Origin: Polytrichum commune
Taxonomy: Eukaryota > Streptophyta > Polytrichopsida > Polytrichales > Polytrichaceae
Assembly: GCA_950295325.1 (NCBI GenBank)
Contig: OX485809.1
Span: forward strand, 27,282,001-27,346,000
DNA length: 64,000 nucleotides
Reading direction: 5' to 3'
The position numbers and the translations under genes are program-made. This document shows, one piece after another, positions 43,991 to 57,158 of this stretch. The notes under the pieces were generated by a model. The model worked only from the letters and a program-made list of their open reading frames with translations, made no database searches and was not told the DNA's origin. Positions within the stretch are counted from its first letter, which is position 1. The number at the start of each line of letters is the position of its first letter.

Positions 43991-46900
43991 CAAAAAATAC
44001 AATACAATTCCCTATGTGAACCCTTTGAGTGGTCCACCACTCTGCGGGATCACTTTTAGTTAGAATGTTAGCATTAAAAGTTAGAATTGATAGGGAATTT
44101 AGGAAAAATTAGTTCATTTAGCATTTAGCCTAGAAGAAGGAAGGTCAAAATGAAACTAAGTAGTGCTAGAAGATAGCAAAGTAGAAAAAATGTGCTAGCT
44201 AGTAAAAACAACTAGCTAAGCAAATATTAGTAGATGCTAGTTATTAAGCAAATGTTAGTAGATGCTAGCTAAGCAAGTGTTAGTTTATTAGTTAGTGTGA
44301 GGCACACAAGACTATTAGAGGTGTTTTACGTAAGAAGATAAAATCGGCGTGAAGAATTTTGAAGACAAAAAAGAAAGAGAGCAAGGGGGATACTTGCCCC
44401 CTTGCCAACTCGATGGCGGAAAAATTAGAAAGATTTCTAAAGGTTTTTTGTCGGAGCCACCTCGGCGAGAGGGTGGCAACCTCAACCGGGAAAACCCCCG
44501 AGCCAAAATTTCGGGAAAGGGTTTGAAAAATGGATCCGGTGGAGGAGGGGTCCAACCCTTTTGTGAGAGGGTTTAAAAACCCCTCCTTCCACTTTGTAGC
44601 TCTCTTTCTTTCTCTAGTTTTTGGGCGAAGCCCTGCTTCAATGTAGTTAGGAAAAAATCCTTTAGCATGTATTCTCAATGGTCTAAAAGAAAGGCTTGAG
44701 AACCTCCTCTACTCTCTCTCTCCTAGTTAGGTTGTGTGTTTATTAACACACCAACAAAATTATTCCTTCTTTTGTAGAGGTAGGTTGGATGGTAGACTTT
44801 TGAGTAGAGGCATTATAGACCTCATCTGCCAATGCCCTGAAGGCTTAGTTCAAAAGCTAGAACAAGATACTTATCATTTTTCTCTTAGAGAGATTTCATA
44901 TAGCTATCCATAGCCGTTTCCCATTTGTGATTTGGTTGAGATGACAATTAGTTATGGATTTTCAAAGATGGAGTAGAAAAACTGGGTGGTCTTGTGGGTA
45001 GCGGCTGCTGGATCAGACCTGCGAGCCCAATAGGAATTTTAATTCCAAGAAATTATATTTTTCCCAAGTAGAACTTTTGTGTAGCTTTCCAAAATGGCTT
45101 AGAACATTTGATTTGAGCATGATTTGAATTAGATATGAATTGTGCAAGATGGGACACATAGTTTGAGAACTTTTGGTTGACTGCTGCATTACAGAGGACC
45201 TGCTGGGTTCACTTCGGCTTACCTTTCTAATCACATATTTTTAATATCTCTCCAGGGTCATATAGAACGTTTGATTTGACTAAGATTTGAATTAGATATG
45301 AATTGTTGAAGGCGAGATACATAGTTTAAGCCTTCTTGATTGACTGCTGTGTTACAAGGAGTCCGCTGAATTTCTATTAGCTTAACCTGCTGATGTCATA
45401 ATTTTTCTAGTTAGAGCTTGTTCATAGCTTTCCAATGGTATAAGGAAAGCCTAGATCCAAGTAGTAAGGAATGTGCTATGAATTTTTGAAGTTAGAAGGT
45501 AGATAGGTGGGTTGGAAGGGTCGGTTGAATCGACCTCACACTTCCAACCCTCATAACTTTTGCATTTCTTATCCGATTAGAGTGATTTTTAGATCATTGG
45601 AAAGATAATTTGGTGCACTAAGTATAAATATTATGCTTAGGATTAAATTACAGGGCAGAATAACACTTTATATTTTAATTGTTAACTAAGGTACGCTTAC
45701 TACCAAACTAGTTACAAAGAAGGAGGCAAGGTCGACGCTCGGAAAGTGGAGCAAGGAAGGAGGTAGCGGCTCGGCCTACATCAAGCCCAAATCAACCGAG
45801 GAAAATTGAGGTAAATTAACTAACCTTAAGCCTTCCATTTAGGATTGGAGGGAGCACGGCTAAGGTACGCATTTCTAAACCCACTCACCTATCTCGTAAG
45901 GTCAAGTGGCTTGACCACTTGACCGCCAAGGGAGTACCCAATTCCATTGTTTTCGGGGCCCTTGGTATGTTTTGTGGTAGTAGCTTCATTTATTAGCAAG
46001 TTTCGTGTGTGGTAAGTCGGATTAATCACCGACACGACCACTCTGAATGTTGTTGGTGGAAATGTGGGGTTAATGACCCGCGAATCCACTATTATGTTGT
46101 TGGCCCCATAGATTGGGAGTAATGGCCCCAATTTATGAAGATTGCGCAACAGGTTGAACCTACAGGTCGCCCGTCACCCTGGTCCCATTGAGTTGCATTT
46201 CGTGGTCTATCCAGTGTAAACACATTTAACAATCAAAACATACCAAATAAATCGTAAACCCTTGTTGGCAAGAGACCCGAGGTAAGGGGTGATGCCTAAT
46301 ATGTTAATGTAGTAAGTTAGGACGTGCAAACAAAAGTAAGTAATTAAGAAGGAATTTGTGTGAAGGGTGGGACTTAGGCCAAGTTCCCCCGCTTAGAAAA
46401 CTAAATAGAACTAAATAAAGAAATAGGAAGAATTGAATGGTCCATCAAATTGTCGTTATTCCGTTCGTTGAGTTAGGGTGGTATGAGTCACACCCGGTTG
46501 GGTGTATCAGAACCATCCCAATTCACAAATTAGGATTGCCTTGGTTTCAAGGCTGGTGCGTCTGCGCGTAGAATAGGTTGTAGGTTAAGGTTAGAACTAG
46601 ATATGAAATTGGTTAGTGGAGTTTAAAGCCACACTAGTAAAAAACTAAGGCCTAACCTCCGGAGGTACTACGACGCATATTTAATCTCCCTTAAAAATCT
46701 AACTACTCACGTTATACACCTATCATCCGGGTTCGGCTTGGGCGCCTGCAAATGCAGGCCACCTTCACCGAAGGGCTTGTGTGATACTTTTAGGCTCCCT
46801 CGAAAGGGGGTGGCCCAAAAGTACCACACCCTAGTTATGGTCTTTGAGATGTGAGCATTTTGTGGTCACTCTTGATTGGACACCTATAGTTGAATGGCAT

Positions 46901-48740
46901 ATGACAAGGCTTGTAGTGAAGAATGGACACCAAATATTCATGGCTTGGGATGAGATTGGAATATGTGCTCAACATTTAGAAACCAACTTAGGCCTAAAAA
47001 TTGGGAAGTTTTAATGATCACTTAAAGAGAGAGATAATTACCACTAAAAGAACTCCTATAATTATTGTGTCCAACTTTAAATGATTGTTTGCGTGCTTCA
47101 CAATTGTTAAACTCATATGAGACAATTCCCAATTTGATCCACCTCTCAAGATTGTATGTAATCAAAGATTATAATGAGAAGCGTCATGTTCCGCATCATG
47201 GGCAACACTTGCATAATGATTTGCTTCACAAACACCATCTAGGTATGGGAATGAGCTTACTGCGAAGTTTTAGTGGCGAATTTTGATATTGCAATCTAAA
47301 TTGCAAGAATTATGGGTAAATAAGATTCTACAAATTTTTATTATATTGAATCCTACAATGTTTTGAGGCAATAGTTCTCGTATAATCTACTAAAGGAAAT
47401 TGTGTGCAATATCATAGTACACTATGCAATTCTTCATAGTTACATGGTGGAGTCTAACATGGAAGAGTGTTGTTCGGGACACTTAAACCATCTAATCCTT
47501 GAATCCTTGGACCACATCAATCTTAGTGCCATTCTTCCATTCAGATCTCACTCTGACCATTGGCAATTTAGATTTGCTCCAACCAGGTCAACCTTAGAGA
47601 ATTTGAGTTTTGACTGAAATATTGTGAAATAAGAAATACCAAACTCCTAGGATTTGCAAAGCTCAAACTCTCAACTCAAGCTACATTGTAAAGGATGCTT
47701 AAGTGTCATACTTGCTTTGATTTCTCACTTAGAGCATGACAACTATACACTTGTACAACCCATGGAGAGCTTGAGGAAAATAGTCAAACTGTCTTTGGTT
47801 TGAGCTTGCGATGGAATCTTGTCCAATTCAAGTATCAAACTCCCTAGAAATGTATAATTCTCAACTCAAGTTCGCGTGTAAAGGTGACTAAGAAAATCAA
47901 CCGCTCCTACTTCAATTTGATTGATGCAATTCAAAACCAAGGTGTACCATGGAGTTTTCACTTGGGATTTGTAACTCCTCAAACTTTGTCAAGGATCTTT
48001 GTAGAATTGCCTACTTGGGAAAGGCCACTAATTGCACTAAACAACACTTTATCTAAAAAATTAATTGCAAACACACATATATAAAAATTGATATCACGTG
48101 CCAAAGGCTTGAGATTGTCTGAATGCATACTTTTGTGAACATGGAATAATTGATCTTTCAGCTGGATTGTATTTATGGTGGGTAGCTCCATTGCTTCACA
48201 TCTACACTCACAAAATCCCAAAATTTTCTTGCAATGAGAGACCTACTCGGGTAACCTAAGGATGGCCACGTGAAACAAAACACACTTCTTCATTATCTCT
48301 ACACTTACAAAGTAAGAAAATGACTGTGGAAGTTGGGATTTTAGTGTGGAGGAATGATAAATGCGGGCACAATCCACACCACACTTGGATGTTTCTCTTC
48401 AGTGCAAGCCCCAACAACCATTGTGAACAAAAAGAAAAGCTTCCAAAACCAACCCACAAGGATGTAGAACATGAAAGAAAATGCAAATCACTACTTACTT
48501 GTTGGTGCAGATCTCCAAGCTTTGTTCTCGCATTCTACCACTTTGAGTCACCTTTTGGGTAGCAAATCACTAGATGATGTGGAAAAAAATATGCCCGCGA
48601 ATCCCAACAATTCTCCTCCACTTCACTTCACTTGAGTCTCCATAAACTAAGATCTCCGTAATCCTTTTGCAAGTGGAGGCTTCAAAAAAACCCAATCTTT
48701 GCTACGCCACTATTTACACATAAACTTCGGCAACAACCAT
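43991..48740. other. Unassigned; LTR-like promoter near 44.56 kb
   Basis: No protein domain found. Around 44560-44680 a TTTAAAAACCCCTCC core followed by a CT-rich stretch resembles a TATA promoter of an LTR, but TG...CA ends and target duplications could not be set. Short tandem units (TTAGTAGATGCTAG) lie at 44210-44300. Confidence 0.3.
45060..45440. repeat. Diverged ~165-bp tandem repeat
   Basis: TTTGATTTGA, AGATTTGAATTAGATATGAA-like words and GACTGCTG recur about 165 bp apart (for example 45103 and 45267; 45179 and 45343). The copies are moderately diverged. Confidence 0.65.
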
Positions 48741-48742
48741 AT

Positions 48743-49180
48743 GTTGGAAGATGAAGAGGATTTGCAAGAGAAAAAAAAAACAGTTCCTTTCCCCTGCAAT
48801 CAAACCACTGCCACTCTCCTCCCCCCAAAACTATGGGTCAGAACTCGTGTGCATATCACTTAAGAAACTTCAAAAGAGGCAATGTGAGTCTCTCTCTCTC
48901 TCTCTCTTGGCTCTGCTCCAAACCCTCCCAAACCCACAGGGCAGGCGGACAGCTCTCAACTTGGAAGATGAAGAGGATTTGCAAGAAGAGAAAAACAGTT
49001 CCTTTCTCCTGCACTCAAACCACTGCCACTCTCCTCCCCCCAAAACTGTGGATCTGAGCTCGTGTGCATATCACTTAAGCTTAAGAAACTTCGAAAGAGG
49101 CAGTGTGACTCTCTCTCTCTCTCTCTCTGTCTCTGCTCCAAACCCTCCCAGACCCAGAGGGCACGCTGACAGCTCTCACC
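48743..49180. repeat. Tandem duplication, ~217-bp unit x 2
   Basis: TTGGAAGATGAAGAGGATTT through a CT run to GCAGGCGGACAGCTCTCA occurs twice in a row with small differences. Open frames spanning it come from the repeat and the CT run. Confidence 0.88.
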
Positions 49181-49330
49181 TTCCGAGGTGCGTGGGGAAT
49201 CATTGACTCCCGGAATGAATGACCCGAAACTTGGGAATTAAGTTACGGCAACTTAGATTTGTCAGTCTATACTATGCTAGGGATGGATCATCATGCAACT
49301 TATTACATATGGTAATTTACTCTGACTTGG
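49160..49330. repeat. Dispersed repeat, copy A
   Basis: It contains GGCACGCTGACAGCTCTCAC, GAATCATTGACTCCCGGAA and CTATACTATGCTAGGGATGG. Similar ordered segments occur near 53160-53330 and 54520-54670. Confidence 0.7.
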
Positions 49331-50686
49331 TCTACTGTACTTTATGCAGCCTTCAACAGGATGAACGGGAGAACCAACCACTGCACCAGATATGGTATTT
49401 AGTGTCATGCCTGCTAATTGCCAATATGTTTCCATTCCACTATCCTAGTAGTGCAGTCCCAAGTCCCACTCACATTAGAAAGTTCCAACATAGAGGCAAA
49501 GTACCAACTCTTGAGATTCAAGACATCATTAAAGTATGTTTAATAATTATTAATGTCGGGTCCATATTATTTTATGCAAAAATATTTGCGGGACTTATGT
49601 TGAGAGTTGGGTCCAGCTTTTTGCTTGATCCAACTTTTTGCTCAACACAAGTCCCAAGCCTGACCTCGAAAAAGTATTGTCTTGAAGACATGCATGTCAT
49701 TCTTGGGACTTAGGACTTGAGCCCCATGTGAAGTGGTAAGTACAAACTTCCATGCTCTCAACAATTGAGATTGCATGGATCAACCTCAAGTGACTTGGGA
49801 CTTGGACTTGGGACCCCGTGTGAACCACCCCTTAGTAAAATTCTACAACAATGGGTCTCTCCAAATAGTAACCTAAACCAATTTATTTATTTATCGTAGT
49901 TACAAATGAACCGATTGAGTTTGAGAAACAACCAATTGAAGTTCAAGACTTCAAGAAAATTACCAATCATTATACAAAATATAGGGAATATACCTCAAAT
50001 ATATATATATAAACCAAAAGGTGTCAACATGTACAAGCTGCACTTGGAAACACTAGGATCATGACCGATTATGCCCAAAAATCGTTGTGGACAATGGTTT
50101 ACAATGGCAAAGGAAAGGTAGAAGCACATATTGTGGACAATTCGAGCACTAAGATTCCTTACAGCCAAGGCTAGACACCCACCTCTTTTAGTTGGCCCCT
50201 ACCACTACCTTATTGCCCGAGGTGGAAACATAGTCAATCCTATTATAGCATGAATTATAAATATTTGGATAATTTGACTCCAAAATTAACATCAGAGGTC
50301 CCAAATTTGTCTAAGAGGAACTATTTGAGATGAAGAAACTACAAACCTATCCAATGGGGCTCATGTTATTACCTTTTACTAGACTCCTTTTACATTGGTA
50401 AGAATGGTAGGGTGCAACTCAAAGAGGTGGGCATCTATCCCTAGCTAGTCCCTTGCCTCACGGATGCAAATTATCCAATATTTTATTTGGATTAGCAATT
50501 ACATAATAAATACAATGACATTAACATCATGTGAATCATAGAATATCTAATTTTTATGGAAGTGTTCAAACACACAAACCTCATTTCACCCTTCCTAGTC
50601 ACATAGGGCCACCCAAATGGACAATGTTGATCGTTGACATTCCTTCAATCAATGAGCTACAATTTTAAACCTTATAATAAGACAAT

Positions 50687-50690
<4 letters not shown>
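49331..50690. other. Unassigned
   Basis: A plus-strand frame runs to 49713 but shows no recognisable motif and overlaps repeat-like sequence. Nothing else was found. Confidence 0.3.

Positions 50691-50691
<1 letters not shown>

Positions 50692-50750
<59 letters not shown>
50692..50750. repeat. Compound microsatellite (CA)n(TA)n
   Basis: About 18 CA units are followed directly by about 11 TA units. Confidence 0.97.
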
Positions 50751-53150
50751 CAATTTGGCACTCTATGGCGAGGGTGTCTGGGTGTTATTGTAGTCACCAT
50801 TCTAAAGTTTCAAAATGGTCGGTCGTTGAGAATAGCATGTTGAGGAGACATTTTGGGGATGAACTAGGACATTAGTTCATATGCACATATGCAACATGGA
50901 GAGATGGCATGGGTCCAAACTACTGCACCTAGTTAGCTATCATGTCAAAGTATCTAGTGGCCCACTTTGAAATCCAATAGGTGTCGGAATTAATGGAAGT
51001 GGACACTTCTACCTCGAATTATGCAAAACCATCCCTTGAGGTAATAGTTCAGCGTGGAGAGTAATGTTAAATTCAAACAAAATTGAATCATTGTCATTAG
51101 AGCAAGATGCATTTAAACAATTTAGAGTTGAATATTTAACAAAGTAAACACTCGCACGTTCAAGTTATCACCAATCTAGAGGTACCCTCTCCCATCTAAA
51201 CTCTTTCGCACCTTTAAATATGCAACTTAATAGAGACGAGAGTTCCAACACCTCAATGAGGAATCCATCTATTAATATCTCACAATTATTGATCAAATAT
51301 AATCTTTGCTCTAACTCTTTCTATGTAGGCCCTTGTATGTTGTATAGTAATAGTTTTAATAATGGGACCCACAACTTCAAGTATTCATATAGGATGATTT
51401 TTTGGTTGAGCATGATACTCTTGCCCCTGGAAAAAGTTCCCCTCCCACCAAGCTTGAGACCTCATTCCTGATAAGCCCTCGCCTTCCCCTTCATGAAACT
51501 CTTGGCTCCTAAAGACCATAAAGCCATATATGGTTTTTCCCATGTTCTTCATGAGGTCCATATAGTTGGGCCTAGATATATAATCATAGATTCATAAAAA
51601 TTGGAAGGTCGGGATTCATAAAAGCAGTGAGTTTACTTGTTTGAGAAAATGAAAGTACTTTATGATGTATTGATTGGTTTTTTTTTTTAACCTATTGAAA
51701 AACATGATGGCATCTCAAGTTATTGAGCATGCATGTTTTAAAACAATGGGGTTGTCTTGTGGCATCAAGGCAAGTACATGTTGATAGGTTTATTAAGAAC
51801 TAAAATGAACCCAAAAATATGATAATAATTATTACATGTTTCAATATATGCAACTTCTTATCTATAGTAGGGTTTCAAGTACTAGAGAAATGTGTTTTGA
51901 ATGGACTAGATTGCTCAAGACAACCCAAATTTGACATGTGCCCATAATAAGTCGAGGAACCACGATAAATATTTTTCAAACGCAAATATTCATATTGTTG
52001 CACATGGGCTAAACTCGCACACGGAGATCAAGAAGGCAAAATGTTACCTTGGAAAATATAAGTAAACCATCAAAAACGTAACACAAACCGAGTTGACATA
52101 TGGGCACACACTTGACCCTCCCACCATTGAAATCTTCACGGTGGAAGTGCCTTCAAATGATGTAATAAAAAAAATCATGGCCCTCCATACTACTATATTC
52201 AATACATGTAGGTGACTTGAGACATCATGAACAAACATCCATTCAACATCGATGCTAAAAACGTGCAAAAATGACACACCATTCTCTTTGCTCTTTCCTT
52301 TAGGGTTGGGTATTTCATGTTTTAGATGTGGCTAAGGTTTTTTCTCCTCGCGACTTTGTTTGCTATGTGACTATGTTTTGGGTTAGTTCTACATCTTGAC
52401 ATGCCAAGAGATTGCGCATCATATTTCGGTCATGAATCTACCATACCAAGGTATGTAATGATAAAATGACATCCCAAGGCTCCAAAGAAGTCACGCCAAG
52501 TTAAACTTAATCCTTCCATGGAAGAAAGTCATTAGACGAATAACACTATACTTTCGTTAAGGGTATTCTCCTAAGAAACCATTGAAGATGAAGTTAGCAA
52601 CAACAAAATTTCATTATCATGATCTCAATTCTAAGGTTGAACATGCTCATACCTTTACATAAGTTTATCTAGAACAATAAGGAAATTGAACGAAGGTCAA
52701 CGAAATTGCCTAGCCCAATTTACATGCAGGGAATTACCCAATTAAGTCATTTGCTACACTAAAATGTACAATCCTCTTCATCAATACTTAAAAGAATCCA
52801 ATTGAAAACAATTGGTACGATAATTATGATGAAGAAAATAAACCGAATACAGCATGCAAAGATGATCAAGTAGAGTGAGAATACAGTATTTTATTGACTC
52901 AGGATACAATTTCAGAATATAATATCTACGTCTACATTGTTTATGATCAAAATCGATAACATTGCTCCTTGTCATGTCAAGCAAGTCAATTAGAAATTGG
53001 TGGCACTAGCTATCATATTTAGCTAGTGCACTCACGTTATTTGGGTCAAAAGTGATTCTGTCAGTGGACTGTTTGAGGAGGAAGTAAATGCCCTTGGTAA
53101 TTAACCCACACTAATTAGGCAAAACAGTGTAGCAGTCGGTTCCCCTGGAA
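50751..53150. other. Unassigned, AT-rich
   Basis: I see no gene, transposon end or long repeat in this stretch. Confidence 0.35.
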
Positions 53151-53159
53151 GTCTTACAA

Positions 53160-53330
53160 GGCAGGCTCACGCCTCTCCACTGGCAAGGTCTGTGGCGGAA
53201 TCATTGACTCCCGGAACAGATGAGCACATTGAGCAGACATTTGGGAACCACAGTAACTTACACTCGGTTCGTGCTTATCCTTTCACTGTGTACTATGTTT
53301 GGGATGGCCGGGATTCCATGCCCCACAAAA
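53160..53330. repeat. Dispersed repeat, copy B
   Basis: GGCAGGCTCACGCCTCTCCA, AATCATTGACTCCCGGAAC, TTCGTGCTTATCCTTTCAC and TGTACTATGTTTGGGATGG match copies A and C in order. Confidence 0.7.
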
Positions 53331-53459
53331 ACAATCTAGTGTGACTTGGTCCAAGCTACTCATCATTCTGCAATAATAGAATAGTGTATTTAGTGTCATA
53401 TTGTATTCCATGTCACTGTGGTAACTTTTCCAATGATATTTCTTATGAAATTTTTTTAC

Positions 53460-54170
53460 ATGTATTGTCGTCCCAACTTACGTTTACTTCATCCAAATGC
53501 CAGTTATAGATAGGAACCAAGTCTGGTGTAGTTTGCATCCGGAACGTTTCTAATATGAAACACTGTCATGGGTGATTGAAATTTTGAATGGAAAGTCGCT
53601 TACTAAGTGACAATAATAACAACATGGTAAATCTATAATGTCTATATTTCTCTACAAGGAATGATGAATAAATGTTAGGTTCACATTTAGTGTTGGTGAC
53701 ACTACATAAAATATTTAGCGCACTTCTCTTTGAAACTACATTGTTCATGGTATTTAGTGTCACATAGATTGTTTGCAAAGGGCCTAAACTAGGTGCCTAG
53801 AGGTTTCAAAGTGTCACGCCCGCTAATTGTCAATATGATTCCAATCGTCAACATAAGTAACTTCTTTGAGTGAAAGAATATCTACACTATGAAGTTTGGA
53901 TGACACTTTTTTCTAAATAAGGCTATACATATTGTCATCCCAACTTACTTTTAGCCTGTCCAAATGCCAAGTATTGGAACAAAGTGTGGTACACTCTACA
54001 TCCCAACATTTATGTGATGAGACATTATCAACATGATTGAAATTTGGATGACAAATCACTTAGTGAGTGAATGAAAATACAACATTGATTGTCCATGATG
54101 ACCAAATGTTTTTATAAGGAATGACAAATAATGATAGGGTTACAATTAGTGTTGGTGACACTGCACGGGC
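53460..54170. repeat. Diverged direct repeat, ~465-bp spacing x 2
   Basis: TATTGTC(G/A)TCCCAACTTAC, TCCAAATGCCA, GATTGAAATTT, AAGGAATGA and TTAGTGTTGGTGACACT appear in the same order at 53460-53710 and 53930-54170. Confidence 0.7.
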
Positions 54171-54479
54171 GGTTTACAATTAGTATTGAGAAAGACAAAT
54201 AGAATTGGAGACACTAAATACAACATTTAGGGTAGTGTGTTTGACATAAAAAGATTCTCTCCTCCCCGAGGATCCCTTCATGCCAAAGGGCACTACACTA
54301 AATCTTGTATGTAGCGTCACTTACTAATCAAAATTACGCAACGCTATGTCCATTTATTAAATATCTCATATTCTACCAACAAATGCCAGATTGGTTGTTT
54401 GGACATAATAGAACATTAACTTTACTTGGTAAAAACAATTCATGAATACTGTGTAACTCCAAACAGTAAGTGATAGTAA

Positions 54480-54680
54480 AAAAAACTCTCTCTCTCTCTC
54501 CCTCCCTCTCTGTCTAGGCAGGCTGCTAACTCTGAACTTGCAAGGTGTGTGTGCCAGAATCATTGAGTGCCGGAAGAGATGACCGACTTTTATTCTGGGA
54601 CTTAGATTCCATTCGTGCTTATTTTCTTCTCATGTACTATGTTTGGGATGCGTTACCATGCAACATATGATAATCTAATG
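54480..54680. repeat. Dispersed repeat, copy C, with CT run
   Basis: A short CT run is followed by GGCAGGCTGCTAACTCTGAA, AATCATTGAGTGCCGGAAG, TTCGTGCTTATTTTCTTCTC and TACTATGTTTGGGATGCG. This is the same order as copies A and B. Confidence 0.7.
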
Positions 54681-55091
54681 GGACTGGGTCCGACCAGAAA
54701 GAGTGGATTGAAATCTGTGCATTGTTTTTCTAAGATGGAGTCAGTGTGTACTGTATGTTTGACACATTTCATTTCACATTCAATTTCAAATTTAAAGTGT
54801 CATGTGATGTTTTCAAGAACTAAAATGAATGGCAATTGACATCTACATTCTTTCTAAAATGTCACCTTGTTATCACATGCCTAGAAGTACGTGTCGTGTC
54901 CATTTCTAACCTGTCCATTGACACGTGGTTTTTTCTTCACAAGTCGCACTACACATCAATTTCTAAATTGTGCAGGTCAATTGACGTGTATTTCTTTTGT
55001 GTGTGAAAGTATCTATGTGTGCAAGTTTTTATGTGTGAAATGTCAAAAACTTGCAAATATTTGTCGAAAATACACGCATGATGGAGTCTAA

Positions 55092-55485
55092 GGGCCGGTT
55101 TACACTACGGTGGAGAAGGCCTCCGGTCGGTCAAGAATGCTTGGCCAAGACATGGTTATATGAGGCAAATGGTGGATGTGTTGGAGAAGAATTAAAGGTA
55201 ATAAAATCATTTTATTGAGTTGGGCTTCTCCAGAGGAGGAGTTTCTTGTCCGGCCTCTTGAGGCCGGACAAGAAAGTCCTCCTCCGGAGAAGCCCAACTC
55301 CAAAAAGTGCCGCCATGTAGGTGGCCATGTCATTTTATCATCCATGAGAAAAGTTCACCACCATTGTTTTCTTCACCTAGTGTAAACACCCACCGGTCAA
55401 GAGTTGCATTTTCGACCAATCACAATTGAGAAACGCCCTTTTTTTCATGACCGGTGGACTTCTCCACCGTAGTGTAAACCGGCCC
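55092..55485. mobile_element. Tourist-like MITE (394 bp) with central hairpin
   Basis: The ends are GGGCCGGTTTACACTACGGT and its inverted copy, extending to about 27 bp, flanked by TAA (55089-55091 and 55486-55488). A separate hairpin with arms of about 40 bp lies in the middle (about 55218-55302), closing on GGCCTCTTGAGGCC. The 3-bp TAA duplication and G-rich ends fit PIF/Harbinger-type MITEs. Its ends differ from those of the MITE at 15.6 kb, so it is another family. Confidence 0.9.
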
Positions 55486-55491
55486 TAAGTC

Positions 55492-55740
55492 ATAGTCCAC
55501 CAAATTCTATGGACCAAACAAAACATAACATTACAAAGCGTCATATTGCACATTGGAATATCAAGCAACGAAATTGTCGACCAATTAGCAAACGAAGGAA
55601 CCACCCACAATGAACCTAGCCCGACACCCCACATCCATAAAGCACACACGATACCTTATTGGCTCAACAAAATCCTAATAGGCAAACACCAAGGAAAAAT
55701 CCATAACCTCCAAACATACATAAATAAATGCCACTAGAAA
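55492..55740 (+). pseudogene. LINE RNase H fragment
   Basis: The plus-strand frame reads HIGISSNEIVDQLANEGT, matching the conserved end of the RNase H domain of plant LINEs (H-x-GI-x-GNE-x-AD-x-LA). Upstream residues VHHILWTKQNITLQSVIL continue in frame. The rest of the element is absent. The MITE lies 7 bp upstream of the fragment. Confidence 0.75.
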
Positions 55741-56001
55741 TAAGCATTATGAACCGCAAAAACTAATTCACCTATATCAAGAAATGAATGTCTTTTGAGG
55801 AAATTCATCAAAAGCTCTCAAACCACTTGTAGTTTAGGTTTTTGCTAGCACTTGACTCAACAAGGAAAAACAAATCAGGGTGTTAGGTCTCAAGGAAGAT
55901 TGGTGTAGTGTTTATAATGATCAATTATCACATTGGGATAGGAAAGCTATAACAACCTACGGTTTTTCACTTTTAATTTCCTCTTAACAAGGTTGATTAA
56001 T

Positions 56002-56061
<60 letters not shown>

Positions 56062-57116
56062 GTATGTGCTTCTTATAATCGTGTATGATTACATCCTATA
56101 TGTGGACTCCTAAGTGTACTATTGGCATGCTTCTATGTCAATTGTGAAGATGAACAACTTTTGGCAATAGCCTAGGTTGGCAATGTTTTCTTTCCCTTTT
56201 TAGTAGACAATAGTCTATTCAAGAGTTTAGTCGTGATTTTTTGCATTGGTCCATTATTTGATTACTTCGTTTTAATTATAATTTCACATAACATAACATA
56301 ACATTGCATCAATCAAACAATCAACATTCACCTATAGTTTAATTTCCATGTAAAGACCAAGGCAAACACCTCTAAGGTAATAAATTGCCACTGTACTTCG
56401 GTACAAGTACATCAACAAGGAAAATCAATTGAAAAGACACGTATAGCCTATGGTTAGACTATCCCATCATCCATACAAACCAATACGTTGTCAATATGAT
56501 GGCAAAATAGTCACGATTCCAACAGCCTAGTGACCTAACCGCTTCCTTATAATTGCGTTAACTTTCTCAATTGGTGACTTTCATGGGATGTGTAAATGTA
56601 TAGGTAGGTGGTATGGGTTGAGGTTAATTGATGTTTGTGAGGACGACACTTGTATGTGAGCGTAGAGCGGAGAGCGGAGATTTTGAGAGCGGAGAGCGTA
56701 GAGGAAATAAAAATAGTAAACTTGGCAAACTAAAATAAGGATATTTAAAAAACAACCAAGAATATACATGGAATATTCCAGAATCTGCCAAGAATAGTAA
56801 ACAATTGGACCTATTTCCGTGGGATGTATAGGTCATAAAATAAAATAAAAGGCCCTGAAATTAAAATGGTATCATTAAGTTTGGAAACCGTGAGGTGGTT
56901 GAATTATTAAAACCAAGGATGATTACGAGAAAAAATCAATGAAAATGGATTTTATGAGATTGGTATAATTGAAGAATGAGTCAATAAAAAAACAAAGGAA
57001 TCAAAATAATGAACTTCCTTGGTTTTTATTCATCACTTTTCTGTTTGTCTTATATGTGAGTCTACTCTATAGCTTGGACTTTAGCAATTATCCTTTGTGG
57101 CCGAATAGATTATAAA
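55741..57116. other. Unassigned; (CT)n and a shared motif
   Basis: It contains a (CT)n run (56003-56058) and, near 56654-56700, GTATGTGAGCGTAGAGCGG and inverted GAGCGG words shared with 11.27 kb. No gene is recognised. Confidence 0.4.
56003..56058. repeat. (CT)n microsatellite
   Basis: About 28 uninterrupted CT units. Confidence 0.97.
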
Positions 57117-57158
57117 TTGGACTCATACCAAACATCATTGTATATACATTTGCATACA

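Noticed and set aside
44292-44678. 128-codon minus-strand frame
   Set aside because: No recognisable domain; it lies over a sequence that looks like a plus-strand LTR-type promoter.
48751-49206. 151-codon plus-strand frame
   Set aside because: It spans a 217-bp tandem duplication with CT runs, giving Ser-Leu repeats; unlikely to be a gene.
49219-49713. 164-codon plus-strand frame
   Set aside because: No motif, starts without clear context and overlaps the dispersed repeat seen at two other places.
50634-50843. Frame through the CA/TA microsatellite
   Set aside because: Thr-His and Ile-Tyr runs are translations of the simple repeat.
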